From Camellia lanceoleosa (lineage: Eukaryota > Streptophyta > Magnoliopsida > Ericales > Theaceae): a DNA stretch of 64,000 nucleotides. Below, in pieces: positions 20,901-32,400 of this stretch; position 1 is the first letter of the stretch, and every line of letters starts with the position of its first letter. The position numbers were made by a program, and so were the translations under genes. The notes below the pieces were generated by a model. The model made no database searches. It was not told the DNA's origin and saw nothing but the letters and a program-made list of their open reading frames with translations. The stretch spans positions 135,064,200-135,128,199 of the forward strand of contig CM045770.1 of assembly GCA_025200525.1 (NCBI GenBank). Direction: 5' to 3'.

Positions 20901-23009
20901 CAGTTCATGTTCATCTCATTTTCATCTGACGGCATCTTATGTGAGTGCGGCTGAGGTCCTCTCATGTTAGTGTAAGCCCAATTCGCATTTTCCATGTCAT
21001 TTGCATTGCGTATGCCTTTGCCTCGGTTTGCGTGCCCGTGTGCACGCATTTCGAGGCACTTCACTTTTATCCGACGGCCTCTTATGTGAGTGCGGCTGAG
21101 GCTCTCTCATGTTAGTGTAAGTCCAATTTGCATTCTGTATGCCATTTCATGTCTATATGTCACCGCCTCGGTTCGCGTGCCTGTGGGCACGCATTTCGAG
21201 GCATCTCACTTTAGTCTCATCGTATATCATATTTCATGTCATTTCATGCTTTAGTAATCGTTGCCTTGGTTTGCGTGCCCGTGTGCGCGCATTTCGAGGC
21301 ATCTCATTTTCATAGCATTGTGCATGCTAGATCACATTTTAGTTGCATTCATGCATGTCGTGCATATTGCATCGTGTTCGGGATAGAAGTTAGCCCGGGC
21401 ACCGGAAACGAGGCACATTTCGTACTCCGAGCGACGGAACGGGTCTCAATTCCCAAGTCACCGACACTCCGGATTATCCATGATGGAGTTAGGTTTTGTT
21501 GTAGCATTCATATGCATTCATCCTATATTGAGTTGTGCAATCCGATTCTTCGGCCATCATGCATCGAGATGCGTGATTGGTGGCACGAGGATCGAGGCAT
21601 GCATATATTTGTGAAATACATTGCTATGCCCTTTTCCTGCTCTCTATCGCAGCAAAATCAAGAATCAGCAAGTTTTCGAAGTCTGGCACGCATTTCGAGA
21701 AATATTGCAAACAGAGGCTAATTGGGGCATCACAGTGGATTTCAACACCAAAGCAGCCCAACATGCATCATTCACCAGAATTGAGGCAGCCCCCTGGCCT
21801 GCGCGCCAGTTTACAGCTTTCTTAGTTAAATTGTAAATTAATTAGGAATTTATATTTATTTCGGACTGTACTATTCTTTTATTCGGACATTCGGACTGTA
21901 CTATTTATTCGGACCCTCTGTGCGAGGGCATAATTGTAATAAGGGTGTGTGAGTGTGATGTATGTCTTCCAATCCCACGTCTTTCTTCCCTTTTATTTAC
22001 CCGCCATTTATGGTTAGATATAGGCATATTTCAATTAGTATACAAAGATGACAAAGATGTTTGCATCATTCATCTGCTTTTGCATGCACCTGCTCTGGTA
22101 CATCATACAAAAGCGCATTTGTATTTCAATTCCAAATTGAATACGTGTTAGTTGTAGCATCTCATATACCATGTTTAGAATAGCCGAGCCTGCTATAGTT
22201 TGCATCTTTGCATGTGTTGCATCAGGCATTCTGTATACTTAGGATCATGCATGGATTTCTAATCAGTTTCCTGTTTTGGCTTGGAGTACTCTGTAAGTTT
22301 TTATGCTTTAGCATCCTTGCATGCGTGTGAGTGTTGCCATGAAAGCATGCTTACCATGAGGCTATGTGCTTATGTGATATAACTGCCTTGAATGCCTGTG
22401 GGTGGAGGTTGAGTTACTTGGATTGGGACAATTCATCGAATGTTTGTTTTAAGCCCACTAGATAGTGGCAAAACTGTTGTTTTCTAAGCCCACTCGAGGG
22501 TGGCAAATCCACGTCTTAGCCTACTTGCGGGTAGCGCCATCAAACCATTTTCAAACCAACAAACATGAGATGTTCAGTTCTAATTCAGGCGATTCAATCT
22601 ATACTTGTATGCTGTGCGCATCACATAGTAACCTAGGCTAATAACCGGAATAAGAGCTCACAATGTTTCAAAAACAGATATCATGGTTAGTAGAGGCCGG
22701 TCTTTGACCGGGCGAGCGGGGGTGCTCACGATGTGACCTTCCCCAATCGTACCCAAGTTCCCGAGCCAACTTTGGTAATGACGGACACGTGGCCTTTGGC
22801 ACCGAGTCAGGGTTTCCGAAATTTCCCATTTTAAAATATTTAGGTGGCGACTCTGTTATCTAGCAAAGCAGTCCATGTTTGGCACTTCTTTCAAAAAAAT
22901 CTGTTTTTCTCAAAAACGATTTGCCGGATTTGGACTCTTTGGTTCAAGATTTGGAACCGCAACAAAATCGAGTCCGAACTGTAGCGAGGTCCCTCGCGGG
23001 CTTGCTACA
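17906..23009 (+). repeat. 3' LTR of element 2 (LTR 2, 5.1 kb)
   Basis: Begins near AGACACCCCATTTTTGACCG and ends GCTTGCTACA at 23009. Its last 500 bp match the ends of LTR 1 (reversed) and LTR 3, with shared phrases such as TTTGCCGGATTTGGACTCTT. It is about 1.4 kb longer than LTR 1, partly because of a tandem array at 20440-21305. Repeated TTTGAGCCC...GAAGGGCTCAAC blocks occur at about 19270-19620. The opening bases deviate slightly from TGTAGACACC, so the exact start is uncertain by a few bases. Confidence 0.75.
20440..21305. repeat. 145-bp minisatellite inside LTR 2
   Basis: The block CCTCGGTTTGCGTGCCCGTG followed by CACGC(A/G)TTTCGAGGCA starts at about 20440, 20575, 20720, 20865, 21021, 21166 and 21264. 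Spacings are 135, 145, 145, 156, 145 and 98. The middle three copies are nearly identical, so expansion was recent. The open frames across it are by-products. Confidence 0.9.
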
Positions 23010-23242
23010 GTTGTGTGAGACCGAGGTGATGCTGCCGGCTGCCAAGCTCCCACTAATGTAGTCTGCCAATTTGGTTAGGTGGTGATTGCTGGATTTGTGT
23101 TGACAGATGGGAGAGCAGCTCCACGTGTTAAGAGGCTAATGGGAGCAAATTTGAGCGCAGAAAGTATACAAGCACGACTGCGCCCCCCATACGGAGGATG
23201 GAACATCATTTGGTGAGAAAAAAACCTTAACACTCAACTCTC

Positions 23243-23246
<4 letters not shown>

Positions 23247-23273
<27 letters not shown>
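23247..23273. repeat. (TC)n microsatellite
   Basis: An uninterrupted TC run of about 13 units just right of LTR 2. Confidence 0.9.
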
Positions 23274-23279
<6 letters not shown>

Positions 23280-24298
23280 GAGTGTGTGCTAACTTGACCG
23301 TTGGAGGGGTTTTCCAGCCACACACCGCCGGGTAGCTCACCGCCGTTGTGTTCGCAGGTCGATCGGACAGACAAGGAGCTTGGTAGAAAGGAGTACGGGC
23401 TCCGCGGAATATTTGCTCCCCGTACACTATGCAAGGCCAAAGGATTTTGAGCTCGAATTTTACAAAAGAAGATGCAAATCAGTCAAGAGATTGGATACCA
23501 AATCATTAACCAAAATGTTTCAAGAAACAAAAGAATGAAAAACAACCAATGACTGTCAAGATCTTGCAAGGGTCCTCACCCTTTACTTGTGCCTGAAACT
23601 CCTCATGCCTATTATAGGACATACTCTCAGTTGAGTTTCATCAACTATGTTGAAAATCTTAACAACATCAAGAAGTACAATTAGGTTGAAGCAATAAAAG
23701 ACATACTGATGAATTCAACGACAAGTGCAAACAACAACTCAAGACATGTAAATGGATGCATTATGCTATTCTTGGTAAACACACTACTCAACTACTTCAC
23801 ACAAAAATATCAAACATCCAACTATCTCAAACTGTCTAACATATTTCAATATTTATTACAGTACTGATACTGCGAGCACATTAAACTCCTCTGACCATCC
23901 AACAAGGAATGCTTCCTAAAACTCCATTTCCTTCCACAAATCAAGTCACAAAATAATCATGAGAACTTTATTTAAACAAAAGACAAAGCTATGAGAAATT
24001 TCCTCTTTATACACTGATAGGTAAATATATCAAAACCCAATCTTCCTTAACCCTTTTTGTGAAATAAAATAACACATAGGAAGGTTAAAAAGCATACAAG
24101 TCATTGAGAAAACCTCTACGTCAAAGCAAAAGGGAAGGTGAAGAAAAAAACCCCAAAAGTTGACGACGACGAAATAGTGATTTGCTCATATTAGATTGAA
24201 GTCCTTGACAAGCCCTACCTTTTATCTTAATGGAGCAAGGCAAAAAGATGACCTGAAGTAGGTAGATCTGGAGCTTGAAGTGAAAAAAGCAAAAGTGT

Positions 24299-24329
24299 AG
24301 AAAGAGAGAGAAAAAGAGAGAGAGAGAGA
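24299..24329. repeat. GA-rich microsatellite
   Basis: Imperfect GA repeat (AGAAAGAGAGAGAAAAAGAG, then further GA units). Confidence 0.8.
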
Positions 24330-27129
24330 CGTGTTTCATGGTTTAGAAAAGAAAAATAGAGGTAAAATAAAGTACAGTGAAGAAAGAAAGAGTAGGTGAG
24401 GTCTTATTTATAGTTTAGGTCAAAAGTAGAATATAAGTCCCAAAGTCAACTAAGAAAAAGTCCAAAAAGAAAAAGCCTAACCTGTTGAAAATAAATTTTG
24501 GGTTTATTGGCAAGTGTCAACACCCAGAGTAGGGGTGTTGACCCCAAAAAACAATAAGCAAAGTGTAATTTTTCCCAGACAGGGTGTCAACACCCAAAAG
24601 CCCTGGTGTCAACCCCGAAAAACAATATCAAACATGAACAAAAGGGTCAGCTAACTCGACACCCAAAAGAGATAGTGTCAACCCCAAAAAGTAGTAACAA
24701 AAAAAAGAAAAAAAGAAGAAGAAAGAGAGCTGATGTCAACACCTAGAACAAGATTTTTGGATTCCTAAGGCACTTTCGAACATCCCTAAGTGTTAAAGAA
24801 TAGTCCTAGCAAGTTTGTATCTAGTTTTAACAACCTAAAACAAAGATATGTCAACCTGAATGACCCCAGTAACACAATTAACAACATTTAGTTGATATAT
24901 TCAAAGGCTCAAAGAACACAAGTGTTACACTCCGCATCCACCCTGCTACCGCCACCGTTACTACCACCCTCCAATTTGCACCGCTCCCGATATGATATAA
25001 GACGGAGGCAAATTGCTATAAAGCTTTCCCAAACCCGACCCGTGACCATTCCTATATGTGTTCTAAGGATGTCAATCTTTTTTTTATTATTTTTTTTAAT
25101 TGCCTTAGTGATTGTGATAAAAAAAATTATAAAAAAAAAATCATTAATTACTCAAAAGTTGGTGTTCTAGTAGGTCATGCTTCATTGTTTTTGACCAACA
25201 AGGTCTTATTTTCGAAAGATTTTTATTTATATGACTATTTTACCCTTATAAAAAGGCAGAATGAATTGAAAAAACATTAATTCATTAAGTGCTTGTTCCA
25301 AGTGCACCACATAACAATGTTAACTACAAATTACCAAAAATTATGCCCCATATCCCAACACAAAATTGTGGGTTCAACCATCTCCACCAACCACAGCTCT
25401 TCTAGGTACCACATAAGCATGCCCCAAGAGCACTAGATAACTTCTCCTAGCTCATTATTTTTATTTTGTTGTTTCAAAACTTAAAATTTCATAACTTTTA
25501 GGGCACTCGGTCCATAACTTCACAAATGAGACTTAAAGGTCTACTCTAAACCATTTCTTCAAACCCTCTCTCTCTCTCTAAACCATTTATTCTCTCTCTT
25601 TCATCTTCCTTCCTCTCTCTCTAAAACCAACTCCGGCGACACCTCTCCTCCGTTCACTGCCACCACAACCACCGCTTCCTCCTCACCTACTTCAAGATCC
25701 GCCACCAGAACCACTGCCTCATCCTCCTTACCTATTGTGGCGGTGGTGTCCTCGTCCTAATCTTCTTTTTCTTCTCTATGGTTTGCTTATTCTTTTGCTT
25801 CGATGCTCACCATTCTTCTTCTTTGCCGCCGCCGCCACATCGTTTTCGCCATCGCAGTCTGAGATCATATTTATAGCATAACCCCTAGCAAATCAAAAAA
25901 GGCCACTTCGATTTGATCTATAGCTCCTTCTGATCACCGGCGGAGGTGTTCAACGGCGGTGAAACTACTTGCATGGTAGTGGGATTATGGCTATTGAGAA
26001 TGTCACGCCAGTAGAATCGAAAGTGACTCAGTTTCTCAAATTTTGTGTCATTGGTTTCTAGGTCTCTGCTCCCATAGAAAAGTATGGTACTTTTCTTGTG
26101 TTCGTTCATGCCTAAGTAATGCTTTGCTAGTATTTATTCTTGGGTTTTTAGGGTTTTGTTTGGTGGGTGTTGCTTCTTATATTCTCAGTTCTCTTTAATT
26201 TGCTCTCTTCTTTAGCTTTCAATTTGGTTTTCAATTCTTTCTGTTTGTTTTCCCTCTCAATTTATCCATTAATTCTGACTAGTTTTTATATTATTTTACA
26301 ACCTCTAAAAATCCTATAGGAAAATTCTCTCACAGAACCATTCAATTTCAGCACCTTTTGTTTCTAGGTCAGCTCACATGGAAAATAATGGTACTTTGCT
26401 TGTGTTCTTTCATGGCTAAGTAATGCTTTGGAAGTTCAAATATTTGTTTTGTGCATTTGGAAAACAAATCTGAACAAATTGCAATTGAACAGATAAAAAA
26501 AATAGAGACAAACAAAAAAAAGAAAAGATTTCAATAGCTAGGTTTAAAAATTCAACAGATAAGAAACAATAGATTAAAAAAAAAATCAACAGATAAAAAA
26601 ATATTTGAATAGATAGTCAAAAAATTTAAACAGATAGTCAAAAAAAATTAAAAAGATGAAAAAAAATATTTGAACAAATAGTCAAAAAATTACGCAAATA
26701 AAAAAATTCAAAAAATAGATTAAGGGATAAAATTAAAAACAAAATATACTTTTCAATACAATATTTCACAAAGAGTGTACTTATCACTAAAGAAAAATAA
26801 TTATAGGACCTATTCCCTTATACCCTCGTTCAATTGGACTTTTCAACAATTTTCTCAAAATTTAATAAGACTTAAAAGATCTAAAAAATTAAAGTTAAGA
26901 CTTAATGGAGTATATAAATCCATAAAATGAGACTGGTGTGTAAATCATTTAAAAAATAATAAATGTCAAATTATTACATTCAAATATACATTCGAATATC
27001 TCTGAATCCCTCGAATCTATATTATATATTAAGGAAAACGAAATTTCTTATGAAAAGAGTATTATGAAACTCAAAACTCTCATACTATTTTTCTACAATT
27101 CTTATTTTTTAAATAATTAAAAAATTCTA

Positions 27130-27720
27130 TTGGCTAACTTTTATTGAATTATTAAAAAAAAAATCTTATTAGGTCTTGATTTACACATTTCAAAAGGAAA
27201 GTTTATTAATCCATTTATAAATTTAAGTTTAGAAATTTGAAAAAGAAAATTAATTAATCAGTTTTAAAATTTAAAAAAAAAATTCTAACTTTTATTGAAT
27301 TATTTAAAAAGAAAAATCTTATTATGCTTTGATTTACGCATTTCAAAAGAACAGTTAATTGATCTATTTATAAATCTAAATTTAGAAATTTGAAAAGAAA
27401 AGTGAACTAATTAGTTTTAAAATTTAAAAATCTTCAAACTTTTATTGAATTATTTAAAAAACAAATTATTATGCTTTGATTTACTCATTGCAAAAGAAAA
27501 GTTAATTAATTCATTTACAAATTAAATTTAGAAATTTAAAAAGGAAAGCTAACTAATCAGTTTTAAAATTTTTAAAAAAATCTTATAGTTTTTATTGAAT
27601 CATTTAAAAAAAAATTATTATACCTTAATTTACACATTTCAAAAGGAAAGTTAATTAATCTATATAAAAATTTAAATTTAGAAATTTGAAATGGATGAGT
27701 TTTAAAATTTAGATTTTTGA
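27130..27720. repeat. 150-bp AT-rich tandem array
   Basis: CTTTTATTGAATTATT recurs at about 27138, 27288, 27438 and 27588, an exact 150-bp spacing, followed in each unit by a TTGATTTAC(A/G)CATTTCAAAA phrase. Four copies plus a partial fifth. A possible Helitron-like 5' end (TCTATATTATATATTAAGG) lies just before, at 27016. Confidence 0.85.
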
Positions 27721-29148
27721 ACCACTAAAATATAAAAATCAATTCACATCTTTCATAATTTATTTCTCTTGATGTTCAATTTTTTAAATAATTAAATAAA
27801 AATATTGGGTAGCTTTTATTCCTTTATAATGTGATTGATGACCCATTTTAAGAACTTGCTTCTCCTACCAAATATCATATAGGTTTTTTTAGATAGTGTA
27901 TATCAATATAATAAAGGATCCAAAACTCTTTTCAAACATTAATGATGTGTTTGGTTTATGGTTTCAGATAGAAACTTTGAAGGAAAAATGAAAATGGTGT
28001 ATGAAATTAGTTAAAATGTAGTTATATTTCATTTATATTTCACCTATCTTTTTCTTTTCTCATTCCAAATTCATATCAAAATCCATAAATCAAACATAAC
28101 ATAAAGTTTAGTACATATTTTCCATACTGAAAATTTTGAATTAATATTACATTTTAAAATTGTGTATTACAAACTCTTATCACATGTGTCTTTCCATATA
28201 ATAATGCTTAAAATTTATTTTAGTTGCTATCTCAAAAATTAGTTATAGAGTTAAAGAAAATAAGTAGGTCTTAAAATAAAATTTTAAGTTTGAATTTGTT
28301 CAAATGTAATTCTCTTAATATTTATAAAAAAACATTTATTGATTGATGAAAGGCACCATAAACATTAAGATTATTTTATTTTATTTTTATTTTATGATAT
28401 TGATTATTAAAATATGATATAGTATAACTTAAGCCAAGAATTGTTGAACAACGACTCAAATTAGATTTTTTATGCTAATTTTTAATATTTAATCTAATAT
28501 TGAAACTTCCAAACTAACTCATACTAGTTACGAACCGAAAAAGACAATTTTTAATTATAAGTAAAGGTTACACTAGAATAAATATTGAGTCGAGTAGTTT
28601 TTAAGTGACTTTTAATATTTAGTCTAACACCAAAGGTCAAACCTAATTTATTTTCACATAAGGGTTATGACATATGACATATGACAATTTACAATTTTGA
28701 GTAAACACATTTTTATGTTTTACAAAATAAGAAAAAATTAGTATATTAACAAATGTAATTTATTATTATCATATGGTAAATTAAAATTACGAAACTTATA
28801 AAACGAAATGTATTTATATTTTATCGTAAATATACTTTTTCTAATTTATTCTTTAATTTTTACCAATTAAATTATGATATGAAATTTTTTATTAAGAATT
28901 TAAAACACAATTAATAATATGAGGATAAAAATCTTCTCTTATGTGCAAGTCTGATAAAAATAAATAAAATTTCATTGATTACAAATTATTTTTTCTACAT
29001 ATTTTAAATAAATATTATATTATTATTTTAATTTAAAATTAAATTTTAATTATTTATTTATATAGCATAGATAATATGCTAGTTAGGCATGAATGTTGTA
29101 GGTCTAGACAAATATTCTTGTGTAGCTCCTAAACATTCGCCATTGTCA

Positions 29149-29158
29149 TATATAAATA
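29149..29158 (+). promoter_or_regulatory. TATA box of carbonic anhydrase gene
   Basis: TATATAAATA lies 75 bp before the start codon at 29233. That spacing fits a plant core promoter with a leader of about 45 bases. Confidence 0.75.
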
Positions 29159-29232
29159 ACCAGTACTCCAACCAGCTATTAAAGTAGTACCTAACCAACC
29201 TGGTGTTGTGAATACCAAAAGACAGAGCAACA

Positions 29233-29366
29233 ATGGGCTTCTTCACCACCACCACAACCATCATCAACAACAGCCCACCACGTCTCATATTCTCTCTCTT
29301 CATTTTTTTCATTCTATCATCCCATTCCCTCTTCTCCATCTGCAGTGCTTTTGAATCTGAAGTTGG

Positions 29367-29402
<36 letters not shown>

Positions 29403-32400
29403 TATATATGTATCTATCTGGGTATATGTATATACAAAAATGTTATGAACCACCTTTATCAACCCATAATTTATCCGAATGTGTTTGTATGGTGGATATT
29501 AAATTGATGAAGCATAGGGTGACGAGTAAAACGAATTTAAACCACTTTTTTTGGGTAATTTCTGTCTGGGTTTGTAGTGTTGTTGATGTATATAATTTCA
29601 TACTGCACTAACATCTTGTCTTATAAGTTTGATGAACCATTCTTTCTTCATTCAACAATATATTGTGTTTGTTCTTTTCTATGCACCCAATTTTGATTTC
29701 ATGTTTTTATTTTATGTTCTTGAAATTGATCTCTTGTTTACTTTACTCTTATCAGTTTTTTTCTCTCATTTTAATTTTTTTTTATCTGAGGTGAAAAGTG
29801 CTGGAGTTTATTTTTATTTTTTATTTGTTCTCTCTCTAAATATTTCAAAAAATCATACTATTTTTGAAAATAACACACTTTTCTAATTATTTGGCAAACT
29901 AACCCACCTTTTGAAATCGCATTCTCAAAATGCAATTTCATGATGAAATCTTATATTCAAAATGCGCTTTTATGGTGACATTTAAGGCTGCCAGCCATGT
30001 TGAAATCTTATTTTGAAATCACATCTCCAAAATATCATCTTATGGTTGTGTCGAAATTATGTTTTAAAAATGTTTCAATATGATTACATATTAAAAATAC
30101 GATTTCAAAAACACTCAAAATGCTGTACATGAACAGATTTTTTTATAAAATAATTATTATTTCTTTATTATAGCAGGTTACATGAATAGTTATTAATACT
30201 TTGTGACTAGTGGTGAGAGAAAATCACATAAAAAATATAATATATAAAATTTATTTATGTATATCATTACTCAGTTTTCAGCATGGGGTGTGCCAAAACC
30301 ACAATCATAAATGCAGTATTGTCATAGAATTCTGAAGTTTTACTACCCCTTTTTTTTTTTTGTTTTTTCCCAACCCAACCAATAAAGGGAAGAAAAAAAT
30401 ACTTCTTTCACTTCATTTTACTTCCCTATCTTTCCCCTTTCCTTTTATTTTTACTTGACAAATCTAAAATCCAAACAAAACATTAAAATTATTCATATCT
30501 TCCCAACAAGAACAAGGAAATATGTTCATGAGATCCTAAATCCCATTTCTGAATATTGTCTTTTTGATTTAACCTCATTTTGGGAAATGCTTATTACTGT
30601 CTATCAAACCATTAGACAAAAAACAAAACAAAACCATTAGTAACCTAAATGCTATATGCATAAGAATTTTACCAAACTCTAGTTTTGTTCTTTACTGGTA
30701 TACAATTAACTGATTGATGCTCCCCAAATCTCGCTTTAGCTGGAGCTTCATGCACTGGATTGCCTTTCTTATCGCACTAATTAAGCTATGCTTTCTTATT
30801 GATTTATGTAGTGAACTCCATTAGCATCTTAACCTTTGGTCACCCTGCAATATTCAAAGTTGATTCAACAAAAAGTTTATTGATTTCTTTATTTATGGAA
30901 AAGTGTCATAAAAAGCAAATCTATAAATAGTTCAAGTATGTTTTATTCTTTCCCTCTTTCTGAGTTTTTCTCTTTATGCATAAACATAGATAAAGCAAGA
31001 GCTTCAATCTTTTTCTAAGTTTTAATACAAATTTTTTTTCCCATCTTTTGGTTTCTGAACTAAATCATATCTGAACTAGGTTACTTGATTCGAACGCTAA
31101 CACCTTTGATTCAGCTATATAGATAAATAAATAAATAAAAATGGCAACTTAGTACATGAGACTCCTAAAGCAGGGTTTGGTGAAGACAAGATGTGCTCAA
31201 CCTTAACCCCATTTCTAGTGAGACTGTTTCTGTGATTCAGCTAATATGGATCCTTAACTTTATTCTTTCCATTTCGCTTAGGTTATTTTAAACTACTTTT
31301 TCATCCATGGTCAGCTGACTTGTTTTATTTGTACTTTACACTTGAAAAGAAAGAAAAGAATAAATTCTCTGAGTTCTTTTGTGACTTATATGTACATTAG
31401 TAGTTTTTTAAACATTCATATTTGAATCTGGTTTGTTCTTGGATGCCAGCCTAAAAGTGATGAGTTATTTTTTATTTTTTTGTGTATTATTTATTATTTA
31501 ATGGTTTTTTTGTTATTGAAACTTGTATTTAATTATTGTGTGATGGATGAACAGAGGATGAAACACCTTTCACCTATGTGGAGGGAACTGGAAAAGGACC
31601 AAGAAAATGGGGCAAGGTTAATCCACATTGGAAAAGTTGTGGCAATGGAAAATTGCAATCTCCCATTGATGTTGTTGACCAAAGAGTGCAAGTTTTTCCT
31701 AATTTGGGGAAATTGAAAAAGGATTACAAGCCAGCTCCTGCCACTCTTAAAAATAGGGGACATGATATTGCTGTAAGCTATCACATGCTCTTCAGTAACC
31801 TATCTTTCTCATTTTTATTATTATTTTTGTTTCTTATGTATATGAATGATGCTTGAAAAAGACCAATGCAAATTAATATTCCAACCCAGTCAATGCATGT
31901 GCTTAAGTTGTATTGTGAGTGACCCTTTGGTATACTTTGATTTTTATGCATGTAGTGTGTCATGATGGTACATAATCATTTGATGTTGTTATTGAGAAAA
32001 CTCATAGCCCCATCAAACAAAAGCAGAAATGCAACAACTAGGTCACTATTAAAATCCTTGTTGGCCATAAAAATGTGTATTTCATTCTCTTCTTGTCTTC
32101 AAGTTATCTGATGAATTAGTGTTCTGTTGTTTCAGGTGGAATGGAAAGGAGATGCAGGAAAAATTAACATAAATGAGACTCGCTACAAACTGCTACAGTG
32201 TCATTGGCACTCTCCCTCTGAGCACACCTTCAATGGAACACGGTTTCGTATTTGTTCTTTTTATTTTGTTTTGTTTTCTGCTCTTTTCTTTTCTTTCCTC
32301 TCTACAAGATGTTTGGTTTTTGTATTTTGACATAGAACTTGCCCATCTAATCCAACTTTTGCCCATTCAATCGTATTACTTACTGCCAAGGATCAAAATT

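Larger units (their letters stand above)
14224..23009 (+). mobile_element. Element 2: 3' part of a related Tat/Ogre-like element
   Basis: From left to right: an antisense PMD relic, a spacer, a polypurine tract, and a 5.1-kb 3' LTR of the same family as LTR 1 and LTR 3. The left side ends exactly where element 1 begins (14223), inside the PMD gene. The remaining 5' part of element 2 would thus lie beyond the left window edge, on the other side of element 1. Bases GTTGT follow the LTR at 23010 and are a candidate target duplication. Confidence 0.7.
23010..29148. other. AT-rich intergenic region, no gene recognised
   Basis: No coding region could be supported. It includes microsatellites, a cluster of TGTCAACACCC-like phrases around 24510-24750, C/T-rich stretches at 25560-25730, poly(A/T)-rich DNA from 26.4 kb, and a 150-bp tandem array. 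The last few hundred bases form the upstream region of the carbonic anhydrase gene. Confidence 0.55.

Noticed and set aside
20395..20954. Overlapping plus-strand frames with repeated HVHAFRGT-like segments
   Set aside because: They are products of the 145-bp minisatellite in LTR 2, shifting frame from unit to unit.
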